From positions 1 through 9,088 of the forward strand of contig JAOXRY010000427.1 in NCBI GenBank assembly GCA_025800305.1: a DNA stretch of 9,088 bases, given 5' to 3'. The DNA comes from Campylobacterales bacterium. Its GTDB lineage: Bacteria > Campylobacterota > Campylobacteria > Campylobacterales > SZUA-545. The position numbers and the translations under genes were made by a program. The notes under the pieces are model-generated. The model saw only the letters and a list, made by a program, of their open reading frames with translations, did not search any database and had not been told where the DNA came from. Position 1 is the stretch's first letter. Every line of letters starts with the position of its first letter. Of the stretch, positions 1-6,618 are shown one piece after another.

Positions 1-195
1 CCTCCTCTTTGGGGGATAGGAAAGCTGAAAGAGCCTCTTGGGCAAGAGCCAGAGTTTCTTCATGATGGTAGAGCAAAGTCTTTGGAAGAGGCTGTTCTTT
101 GGCATGGTGGAGAGGCTAAAGGTGTTAGAGATGCTTTTATGAATCTATCAAAAAAAGATAGAAAAAAATTATTGAAATATATTGGAGAGTTGTAG
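1..195 (+). CDS. Di-heme oxidoreductase, DUF1111 family (C-terminal 64 residues only)
   Basis: This is the tail of a gene that starts left of the window; frame 1 is open from the first base to TAG at 193-195. The visible part carries the end signature of the DUF1111 family (often labelled 'thiol oxidoreductase'): an HDGRA motif at visible residues 21-25 and WHGGEA at 34-39, then a charged helix ending KLLKYIGEL. Family members are periplasmic c-type cytochromes with two hemes, related to MauG and bacterial cytochrome c peroxidase. They are often encoded beside imelysin-like proteins in iron-regulated clusters, which matches the next gene here. The heme-binding CxxCH motifs would lie upstream and cannot be seen. 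The stop codon abuts the next ATG with no gap, so the two are almost certainly cotranscribed. The substrate is unknown. The family call is fairly secure; the function is not. Confidence 0.85.
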   Translation, partial: PPLWGIGKLKEPLGQEPEFLHDGRAKSLEEAVLWHGGEAKGVRDAFMNLSKKDRKKLLKYIGEL

Positions 196-1149
196 ATGAG
201 AATTTTATTAGGATTTGTTTTTACAGTAGGTTTGCTATTTGGTAATCAAGGGTTAGAATCTCTCTATTCTAATGTAGTATTAAAAAACAGTAAAGAAGCA
301 GTTGAAAGTGCTAAAAATTTAGAGACAGCTATTAAAAAAAATAGAAATGTTAAAAAGGCTTTTAAAGACCTAATTATTAAGTGGAAAAGCGTTGAGTCTT
401 TTTATATTCTTGGAGAGTTAAATGAGGATTACTTAGATACTCCAAGATATATTGATATTTTCCATCAAGGAAATGAAGATATAGAAAAGCAGTTAGATCT
501 AATTATTGAATTAAAAGATCCTATAGAAGATCTTCTATATAAAAACTCCCATAAAAGTGTAAATGCTTTAGAGTTTATTATCTACAAAAGAGATCTTAAA
601 AACAAAAGAGTTAAAAAAATCGCAATGATTATGGCAGGTGCGGTCAAAGGAAATCTTCAAGAGATATATGACAATTATAAATTAAATAAAAAGAGTTTTT
701 TAAAAGATGAAAAAGCTTCTAATGCAATTATTTTAAATAGTTTAATTGAAAATTCTTACAAGCTAAAAGAGTGGAGAGTAGGTGATGCTGCTGGGCTTAG
801 CAGAAAATATAAGGGTAAGCCAGATAATAGACATGGAGAATACTATACAAGTAAAAACTCAACTATGGCAATAGAGGCAATTATCAATACACATCTTACA
901 ATTTTAGACAAACAAAAATTTAAAAATTTTGGAGATATTTCAAGAAGTTATGGTGTTAATAATGAGATTGATACAGCTATCAAACATCTAAAAGAGTCTT
1001 TGGAAAAAGTAAAGAAAATTAATAATGATGATTTTACCAATGGACAAGATCTTTATAGATCACTTACGAATCTTCATAATACTTATTACATCTCTTTAAT
1101 TGGTGCTTTAAAAGTTACATCAAAGATATTAGACGCTGATGGAGATTAA
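196..1149 (+). CDS. Imelysin-like (peptidase M75 / IrpA-related) periplasmic protein
   Basis: The protein has 317 residues. The first 16 or so (MRILLGFVFTVGLLFG) form a short secretion signal, followed by an all-helical charged body, so it is probably periplasmic. The pattern fits imelysin-like proteins: an early KW-x-x-VE segment near residues 62-67, an N-A-L-E-F segment at 123-127 where the family usually has HxxE, and a late Y-Y-T-S-K-N-S segment near 216-222 matching the usual 'S..S..di' helix. Characterised relatives (IrpA, EfeO/Algp7) act in iron uptake or metal binding, and a protease activity has not been generally established. The start is supported by GGAGAG at 183-188, seven bases before the ATG, directly after the preceding TAG. 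The 3' end overlaps the next gene by 11 bases. The first His of HxxE is replaced by Asn, so metal binding may be altered. The family call is by pattern and is moderately sure. Confidence 0.72.
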   Translation: MRILLGFVFTVGLLFGNQGLESLYSNVVLKNSKEAVESAKNLETAIKKNRNVKKAFKDLIIKWKSVESFYILGELNEDYLDTPRYIDIFHQGNEDIEKQLDLIIELKDPIEDLLYKNSHKSVNALEFIIYKRDLKNKRVKKIAMIMAGAVKGNLQEIYDNYKLNKKSFLKDEKASNAIILNSLIENSYKLKEWRVGDAAGLSRKYKGKPDNRHGEYYTSKNSTMAIEAIINTHLTILDKQKFKNFGDISRSYGVNNEIDTAIKHLKESLEKVKKINNDDFTNGQDLYRSLTNLHNTYYISLIGALKVTSKILDADGD

Positions 1150-2032
1150 TCTTTTTGAATATTTTATAGACCCTGGAAAGAGAGTTTTTTGGGTCTATAT
1201 TCTATCTTCTTTAGTGATTGCTACAGGATATCTCTATCTGTTAAAAAATGAGAGAAGAGTAAACCTTTCAAAAAAACTATGGCTTAGCAGAAGTGCCATA
1301 CTTGACTATCAATATTTCTTCTTAAGTTACTTTATTAAAGCTCTTTTTATTGTTCCTATTGTTATTGGTGCAAATGAGATAGCTTTTATGTCAGCTAGTT
1401 TTTTATTGGAAAATTTTGATTACGTAAGAGTAAGAGGGTTCTCTTATACAGAGATTATGATGATGTATACAGTCTCACTTTTTATCATAAGTGACTTTAC
1501 AAGATACTGGCTACATAGGTTTCTTCATACAATCCCTTTTCTTTGGGAATTTCACAAGGTTCATCATAGTGCAAAGGTTTTAACTCCTATTACCTTCTAT
1601 AGAGTTCACCCAGTGGAAAATATTCTTTTTGGATTGAGATACTCTTTGACAATAGGAGGAGTAAGTGGTGTTTTTATCTACTTTTTCGGTGCTATGATTG
1701 GAGTCTATGAGATCTTAGGTGCCAATGGATTGCTTTTTATTTTCTCTTTACTGGGAAGCAATCTAAGACATTCTCATATTAAAATAAAGTATCCAAAAGT
1801 TGTTGAGAACTTTTTAATCTCTCCTTATCAACATCAAATTCATCATAGCACAAGACACTTCGATAAAAATTTTGGAGGATATCTTAGTATTTGGGACAAT
1901 TTATTTGGTACTATAGAGTTCTCAAAAAATGTGAAGACAATAAAGTTTGGTTTAAGAGAAAAGAGTTTTGAAGATCTAACTGAGCTTTTACTGTTACCAT
2001 TTAAGAATCTGTATTTAAAAAGGATGAGGTGA
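1139..2032 (+). CDS. Membrane fatty acid hydroxylase / sterol desaturase family protein
   Basis: This 297-residue integral membrane protein has the histidine clusters of the FA_hydroxylase superfamily: HRFLH at 126-130, HKVHH at 139-143, an isolated His at 157 in YRVHP, HSH at 211-213 and HQIHH at 232-236. It ends with the usual W-D-N-L-F-G-T segment at 252-258. These histidines hold two irons that activate oxygen to hydroxylate or desaturate a lipid-like substrate at the cytoplasmic membrane. Hydrophobic segments lie near 16-36, 58-78, 106-120 and 170-206. The catalytic histidines are complete, so activity is expected. The substrate is unknown; sterols are unlikely in this kind of bacterium, and a fatty acid, hopanoid, quinone or ether lipid is possible. 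It starts inside the imelysin-like gene (11-base overlap) and its TGA shares one base with the next ATG, so translation looks coupled. Finding this enzyme inside an iron operon is unusual. Confidence 0.88.
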   Translation: MEINLFEYFIDPGKRVFWVYILSSLVIATGYLYLLKNERRVNLSKKLWLSRSAILDYQYFFLSYFIKALFIVPIVIGANEIAFMSASFLLENFDYVRVRGFSYTEIMMMYTVSLFIISDFTRYWLHRFLHTIPFLWEFHKVHHSAKVLTPITFYRVHPVENILFGLRYSLTIGGVSGVFIYFFGAMIGVYEILGANGLLFIFSLLGSNLRHSHIKIKYPKVVENFLISPYQHQIHHSTRHFDKNFGGYLSIWDNLFGTIEFSKNVKTIKFGLREKSFEDLTELLLLPFKNLYLKRMR

Positions 2033-3213
2033 TGAGAAAAAAATTACTGTTACCAGTTGTTGCTGTTGTAACAGCTTCAGTATTTGTAGGCTGTGGAGTT
2101 TTAGGACTTGAAAATGGTCAAGATGAGGCAATGAAGCAAAAAGAGATAGCACTGGGGGAAAAACTATATTTTGATCCTCTTCTTTCAAAAAATAAAACAC
2201 AAAGTTGTGCCACCTGTCACAATCCAGGACATGGTTTTGTTGATGATAGAGATAATGGTGTAAGAGGAGCTGGATCTTTAGGTGATGATGGAAAAAGTAT
2301 TGGTGATAGAAATGCACCAACAGCAAGTTATGCCAAGTTTAGTCCTGATTTTCATTTCAATAAAGAAAAAGGCGAGTATATTGGTGGACAATTTTGGGAT
2401 GGTAGAGAGCCTCACTTAAAAGGACAAGCTGGAGGCCCTCCAACAAATCCTGTTGAAATGGGAATACCATCGAAAAAATTCATGGCAGACAGATTGGAAA
2501 AATCTGGAATGTATAACAAGCTGTTTAAAGAGATCTACGGAGAAGATATTTTTGAAAACAGTGAGAAAACTTATGAGATGATGGCACAAGCTATAGGGGA
2601 GTTTGAAAAGACAGAGCAGTTTGCACCTTTTGATAGTAAGTATGATAGATTTTTAAGAGGTGAATATGACCTTACTCCATTGGAAGATCTTGGACGTAGC
2701 CTGTTTTTTAGTAACAACAACACAAACTGTGCAAGTTGTCATATGCTGAAAAAAGAAGACGCACCAAGAGATACTTTTACAAACTATCAGTATCACAATA
2801 TTGGTGTACCACAAAATTATGAGCTTATGGAAAAAAATGTAGTAGATCCTAAAACCTTTGTTGATCATGGACTTTTACAGAATCCTCATGTTACAGATAA
2901 AAAATATGATGGGAAAATAAAAGTTCCAACATTGAGAAATATTGCAGTTACTGGACCATATATGCACAACGGAGTTTTTCAAAAGCTAAGCACTGTTGTG
3001 GCTTTTTATGATAAGTATACAAATCCTCAAAGAACACTCAATCCTGAAACAGGGGCTTCTTGGGATCTTCCAGAGGTTGTTGTGCAAGAGGAGGACATGA
3101 AGCTTCTTAAACAAGGAAAACCTTTTAATGACAGAAAAATAAAAGCCTTAGTTGCTTTTATGAATACTCTAACTGACAAAAAATTTGAACACTTAATTCC
3201 AAAGGATAACTAA
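2032..3213 (+). CDS. Di-heme cytochrome c peroxidase / MauG-family lipoprotein
   Basis: This 393-residue protein is read from ATG 2032, which has AAGGA at 2020-2024 seven bases upstream and overlaps the previous stop as TGATG. A GTG at 2029 is possible but less likely. The N-terminus is a lipoprotein signal with a lipobox-like FVGC at 18-21, so it is probably anchored to a membrane facing the periplasm. Two c-type heme sites are present, CATCH at 59-63 and CASCH at 233-237. Also visible are FWDGRE at 121-126 (the Trp that bridges the hemes in the family), NPVEMG at 139-144 (acid-base Glu 142) and PYMHNG at 309-314. Where classical peroxidases have an axial Met about 15 residues after this motif, it has Tyr 326 (segment VVAFYDKY), as in MauG and its relatives. 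It may therefore reduce peroxide or may oxidise a protein partner. The family call is firm; the subtype is an inference. Confidence 0.93.
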   Translation: MRKKLLLPVVAVVTASVFVGCGVLGLENGQDEAMKQKEIALGEKLYFDPLLSKNKTQSCATCHNPGHGFVDDRDNGVRGAGSLGDDGKSIGDRNAPTASYAKFSPDFHFNKEKGEYIGGQFWDGREPHLKGQAGGPPTNPVEMGIPSKKFMADRLEKSGMYNKLFKEIYGEDIFENSEKTYEMMAQAIGEFEKTEQFAPFDSKYDRFLRGEYDLTPLEDLGRSLFFSNNNTNCASCHMLKKEDAPRDTFTNYQYHNIGVPQNYELMEKNVVDPKTFVDHGLLQNPHVTDKKYDGKIKVPTLRNIAVTGPYMHNGVFQKLSTVVAFYDKYTNPQRTLNPETGASWDLPEVVVQEEDMKLLKQGKPFNDRKIKALVAFMNTLTDKKFEHLIPKDN

Positions 3214-3214
3214 A

Positions 3215-4222
3215 ATGATGAGAGCTATAGGTTTTACTCTTCTTTTTGCACTAGTATTGGAAGCTAGTGGAGTTGTTAATGTCTATTCCCATAGACACTA
3301 CGCTGTTGATAAAAAACTTTACAAGATCTTTAAAAAAGAGACAGGAATTAAAGTTAACCTTATCAAAGCTAGTTCAGCAGAACTTATTAAGAGAATAGAA
3401 AAAGAGGGAAAGTACACAAAAGCAGATGTACTTTTAACAACTGATGTTGGGATGATTGAGTTGGCAAAATCTAAAGGGATCTTCCAACCAATTAAATCAA
3501 AGTTTTTAGAAAAAACAGTGCCAGAGTATTTAAGAGACAAAGACAAGAACTGGTTTGGTCTTACTAAAAGAGCAAGGGTGATTGCTTACAATATTGATAC
3601 AGTTTCTAAAAAAGAGCTCTCTTCTTATGAGGCTTTAACAGATAAAAAATGGAAAGGAAAGGTCTTAGTAACTAAATCTGCAGAGGTTTATAACCAGTCT
3701 CTCCTTTCTTCTTTTATTGTGACAGGTGGAGAAGAAAAAGCAACCAATTGGGCAAAAGGCATAAAAGCAAATATGGCAAGAAAACCAGCTGGTAAAGATA
3801 AAGATCAGCTTCGTGCTATTGCTGCTGGTATCGGTGATGTGGCTATTGTAAATACTTACTATGTTGGTCAGATGAAAAATGGAAGAAGTTTTAGTGATAG
3901 AGCGACAATGGAAGCTATTGGAGTGTTTTTCCCTAATCAAGAGACAACAGGAACCCATATTAATATCTCTGGTGCAGGGATTGTAAAACATAGTAAAAAC
4001 AGAGAGAATGGAATTAAATTTATTGAGTTTCTAGCTTCAAAAAAAGCTCAGGAGATGTTTGCTCAGGTTAACTATGAGTATCCTGTAAATAAAGAAGCAA
4101 GAGTCTCAGATCTTTTAAAATCTTGGGGTAATTTTAAAGAGGATAAAACAGCACTTTTTAAAATTGGAAAAGAGAATAAAAAAGCTGTAATGATTTTTAA
4201 TAAGGTTGGCTGGAATAGGTGA
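3215..4222 (+). CDS. Ferric iron ABC transporter, periplasmic Fe(III)-binding protein (FutA/FbpA type)
   Basis: This 335-residue class II solute-binding protein captures Fe(III) in the periplasm for the permease and ATPase that follow. A signal peptide covers about residues 1-19. The mature protein opens with VNVYSHRHY (21-29), the hallmark of FutA-type proteins. Expected iron ligands can be placed by family pattern: His 28 and Tyr 29, Tyr 159 in AEVYNQS, and the Tyr 215-Tyr 216 pair in NTYYVGQ. This five-ligand set resembles cyanobacterial FutA1 more than the shorter neisserial FbpA set. A second ATG at 3218 is equally usable and would remove one Met. The gene begins one base after the preceding stop and overlaps the permease by four bases. 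The substrate call rests on the ligand pattern and the operon; free Fe(III), or Fe with a small counter-ion, is the likely cargo. Confidence 0.94.
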   Translation: MMRAIGFTLLFALVLEASGVVNVYSHRHYAVDKKLYKIFKKETGIKVNLIKASSAELIKRIEKEGKYTKADVLLTTDVGMIELAKSKGIFQPIKSKFLEKTVPEYLRDKDKNWFGLTKRARVIAYNIDTVSKKELSSYEALTDKKWKGKVLVTKSAEVYNQSLLSSFIVTGGEEKATNWAKGIKANMARKPAGKDKDQLRAIAAGIGDVAIVNTYYVGQMKNGRSFSDRATMEAIGVFFPNQETTGTHINISGAGIVKHSKNRENGIKFIEFLASKKAQEMFAQVNYEYPVNKEARVSDLLKSWGNFKEDKTALFKIGKENKKAVMIFNKVGWNR

Positions 4223-5799
4223 AGTTCCTAAATAGATATACCTTAGTCAGTATTGTACTAACCCTTACTATAGTTATGCCAATTATGGCACTTTTCTTCT
4301 ACTCATATGGAGGAAGTAATGAGACTTTGGAACATCTGCAAGAGACAGTATTAAATGAGTATATTTTTAATACTCTTATTATTATTCTCTTTGTCTCAAT
4401 TGTCTCTTTAATATTAGGAGTTATTAGTGCATATTTGACTGTTTTTTATAAGTTTAGATTTGACTATATTTTCTCATTTTTACTGGCTATGCCATTTGTC
4501 ATTCCTACTTATATTTTAGGGTATATCTATAGCGATATTTTAGGTTTTTTTGGACCTTTTCATCTTTTTTTAAAAGATCTAGGCGTTGTTGATAGAAACT
4601 ATTTTGATGTTTTGAATATCAAGTCTGTGATTTTCATAATCGCCTTGGGACTTTATCCTTATATCTATCTTATTGTAAAGTCTTCGTTTTTAAGAAACAG
4701 TTCCACTCTTTTAAATCCAGCACTTTCTTTAGGAAAAAATAGGTACCAACTTTTTTATCAAATTATCCTACCACTTTCCCGTCCTGCTATTGTTGGATCC
4801 TTAGCCCTTGTTATTATGGAGTGTGTTAATGAGTATGGAGTTGTGGCTTATTATGGTGTAGATACTTTAAGTACCGCGATCTATACCTCTTGGTTTGGGC
4901 TAAATGATCCTAAAAGTTCTGCTTTTTTAAGCATAATTGCTATGAGTATTATTTTAGTTATTTTGATGGTAGAAAAGTTTAGCCGTGGAAGAAGCAGCTA
5001 TAAAAGTGAAGAGGGAGCAAAAGAGGTTGAGAAAGAAGAATTAAGAGGATTTAAAAAGTACCTAGCTTATGGTTTTTTATCTATTCCTGTTCTTTTTGGT
5101 TTTATTATTCCTCTTGTTTGGATTGTTAAATACTCTTTTGTCTACGCTGTTGATGTGATTGATGATGAGTTTTTAGATGCTTTTATTAATACATTTGTAG
5201 CTTCTTCTTTAAGTGCTGTTATTATTGTTCTTCTTGCTCTTTTTATCTCTTATAGCGTGAGAATCTCTTGTAAAAATACAAGATATATAACAAAAGTTGC
5301 AGGAATTGGATATGCAATTCCTGGAGTTGTTATTGGTGTTGGTGTTCTTTCTCTTTTTGGAGATCTGGATAATTATTTAATTGGAGTTTTTGATTTAGAT
5401 GAACTTCTTTTAAGTGGGACTATTTTTGTTCTTGTTTTTGGTTATACGGTAAGGTTTTTAGCTGTTGGCTTAAACACTGTAGAATCTAGTTATGAAAAAC
5501 TTAGTATAAATGTAAATAAAGCTTCTAGAAACCTTGGAAAAAACTATTGGCAAACCCTTTGGCAAGTTGAGTTTCCAATTATGAAAAAAACCCTTCTTTT
5601 TGGATTTTTATTGGTTTTTGTAGATGTGGTAAAAGAGCTTCCTCTTACTTTGGTTTTACGTCCGTTTAACTATGAGACACTCTCTTCAAAAACCTATGAA
5701 TTTGCAGGAAATACAATGATTCAAGAGTCATCAATTTACGCTCTTTGTATTGTACTTATCTGCACAATACCAGTTATTATAAGTAATTTAAAAAGGTAA
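4219..5799 (+). CDS. Ferric iron ABC transporter, fused two-domain permease (FbpB/FutB type)
   Basis: This 526-residue inner-membrane permease consists of two fused binding-protein-dependent transport domains, the normal build of Fe(III) permeases of this class. Each half ends in an EAA-type coupling loop that contacts the ATPase: around 168-186 (LG at 171-172, ILP at 183-185) and around 435-453 (NLG at 438-440, EFP at 451-453). About a dozen hydrophobic segments are visible. A charged linker, rich in Lys and Glu, separates the halves near 253-280. The start is GTG at 4219 in a GTGA overlap with the binding-protein stop, which implies translational coupling. The first in-frame ATG would delete most of the first membrane helix, so GTG is preferred. 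The upstream ribosome site is weak. The gene leads into the ATPase gene five bases later. Confidence 0.93.
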   Translation: MKFLNRYTLVSIVLTLTIVMPIMALFFYSYGGSNETLEHLQETVLNEYIFNTLIIILFVSIVSLILGVISAYLTVFYKFRFDYIFSFLLAMPFVIPTYILGYIYSDILGFFGPFHLFLKDLGVVDRNYFDVLNIKSVIFIIALGLYPYIYLIVKSSFLRNSSTLLNPALSLGKNRYQLFYQIILPLSRPAIVGSLALVIMECVNEYGVVAYYGVDTLSTAIYTSWFGLNDPKSSAFLSIIAMSIILVILMVEKFSRGRSSYKSEEGAKEVEKEELRGFKKYLAYGFLSIPVLFGFIIPLVWIVKYSFVYAVDVIDDEFLDAFINTFVASSLSAVIIVLLALFISYSVRISCKNTRYITKVAGIGYAIPGVVIGVGVLSLFGDLDNYLIGVFDLDELLLSGTIFVLVFGYTVRFLAVGLNTVESSYEKLSINVNKASRNLGKNYWQTLWQVEFPIMKKTLLFGFLLVFVDVVKELPLTLVLRPFNYETLSSKTYEFAGNTMIQESSIYALCIVLICTIPVIISNLKR

Positions 5800-5804
5800 C
5801 TTCT

Positions 5805-6557
5805 ATGATAGATCTTAAAAATATTGGAAAAAAATTTGGAAATTCGGAAGTTTTAAAAAATATCAGTTTTCAAGTAAAAGAGGGAGAAATTGTTGCTTTA
5901 CTTGGAAAAAGTGGAAGTGGTAAAAGCACTATTCTAAATATTATCGCAGGGTTTGAAAATCCAACAGAAGGATCTGTAAATTATAGAGATAAGATCTTAG
6001 TAGATGAAGGGGTTTGTATAGCTCCCCAAGATAGAAACATTGGTTTTGTTTTTCAAAACTACGCACTTTTTCCACACCTTACATTGGAAAAAAACATTGC
6101 CTTTGGAATTAAACATCTACCAAAACAAGACCAGAAAAAAATCGTCTCAGATCTTTTAGATCTTATTAATCTTAGTGGAAGCGAAAAAAAATATCCTCAC
6201 GAATTAAGTGGTGGACAGATGCAACGGGCTGCTATTGCTAGGGTATTGGCAAGAAATAGTGAGTTGATACTCTTAGATGAGCCTTTTTCTAGCATTGATA
6301 TTATGCTGAAAGAGAAGCTTTTAAATGAGATTAAAGAGATTATAAAGTCCCAAGGAAAAACAGCTATTTTTGTAACCCATGATCCAAGAGAAGCCTTGGC
6401 AATTAGTGATAAAGTGGCATTTGTTGAAGATGGAGAGATTGTGGAATTTGATACTCCTATAAATCTTCATAAAAACCCTAAAAATAAAACAGTTGAAAAG
6501 CTTTTTGGAGAAGAGAGCTTTATCTTTAAAAGTGTGGAGAATTTAGTAGAAAATTAA
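5805..6557 (+). CDS. Ferric iron ABC transporter, ATP-binding protein (FbpC/FutC type)
   Basis: This cytoplasmic ATPase powers the Fe(III) importer encoded just upstream. All nucleotide-binding motifs are present: Walker A GKSGSGKST at 34-42, Q-loop Gln 84, signature LSGGQ at 134-138, Walker B LILLDEP at 154-160, D-loop SSID at 162-165 and the switch His 192. At 250 residues it has little room after the nucleotide-binding domain. Full-length FbpC and related ATPases of about 350 residues carry a C-terminal regulatory (TOBE-like) domain that seems to be missing here. The start is backed by AAAAGG at 5791-5796, eight bases before the ATG. It is the last gene of the operon, and the next gene has its own promoter. 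No convincing hairpin terminator follows. Confidence 0.94.
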   Translation: MIDLKNIGKKFGNSEVLKNISFQVKEGEIVALLGKSGSGKSTILNIIAGFENPTEGSVNYRDKILVDEGVCIAPQDRNIGFVFQNYALFPHLTLEKNIAFGIKHLPKQDQKKIVSDLLDLINLSGSEKKYPHELSGGQMQRAAIARVLARNSELILLDEPFSSIDIMLKEKLLNEIKEIIKSQGKTAIFVTHDPREALAISDKVAFVEDGEIVEFDTPINLHKNPKNKTVEKLFGEESFIFKSVENLVEN

Positions 6558-6566
6558 TAAAAACTC

Positions 6567-6595
6567 TTGACAGTGATTTTGATAATTGATATCAT
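6567..6595 (+). promoter_or_regulatory. Sigma70-type promoter for the CPGCGC protein - microprotein - flavodoxin genes
   Basis: TTGACA at 6567-6572 matches the -35 consensus exactly, and TATCAT at 6590-6595 is a good -10, with the ideal 17-base spacing. Initiation is expected near 6602, leaving a leader of roughly 17 bases before the ATG at 6619. The predicted -10 lies within the Fur-like palindrome, so repression under iron-replete conditions is expected. An exact -35 is notable if this is a campylobacterote, where -35 elements are often poorly conserved. Confidence 0.75.
6580..6594 (+). promoter_or_regulatory. Fur-box-like operator over the promoter
   Basis: TGATAATTGATATCA matches the 7-1-7 Fur consensus (TGATAAT-n-ATTATCA) at 12 of 14 fixed positions. 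It covers most of the promoter spacer and the -10 hexamer. Binding of iron-loaded Fur would block RNA polymerase. The flavodoxin downstream is a typical iron-starvation product, which supports the reading. AT-rich DNA can produce partial matches by chance, so this is good but not decisive evidence. Confidence 0.7.
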
Positions 6596-6618
6596 ATTTA
6601 AAATTAAAAGGTGGTATC

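Noticed and set aside
2015..2326. Reverse-strand open frame of 103 codons
   Set aside because: It lies opposite the di-heme lipoprotein gene, including its signal peptide and first heme motif, and its product is a low-complexity His/Leu/Gln string with no family pattern.
2653..2868. Reverse-strand open frame of 71 codons
   Set aside because: It is a shadow of the second heme domain of the MauG-like gene, with no recognisable domain.
3319..3546. Reverse-strand open frame of 75 codons
   Set aside because: It is antisense to the N-terminal lobe of the iron-binding protein and has no supporting signal.
3665..3991. Reverse-strand open frame of 108 codons
   Set aside because: It is antisense to the conserved core of the Fe(III)-binding protein, whose iron ligands fix the true frame; it has no ribosome site and no recognisable motif.
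6586..6618. N-terminal extension of the CPGCGC protein from ATG 6586
   Set aside because: It overlaps the predicted -10 and Fur operator and lies before the expected transcript start; ATG 6619 has a good ribosome site.
6558..6618. Possible Rho-independent terminator after the iron-transport ATPase gene
   Set aside because: No GC-rich stem followed by a T-tract is present; the gap holds only AT-rich DNA, the promoter and the Fur box.
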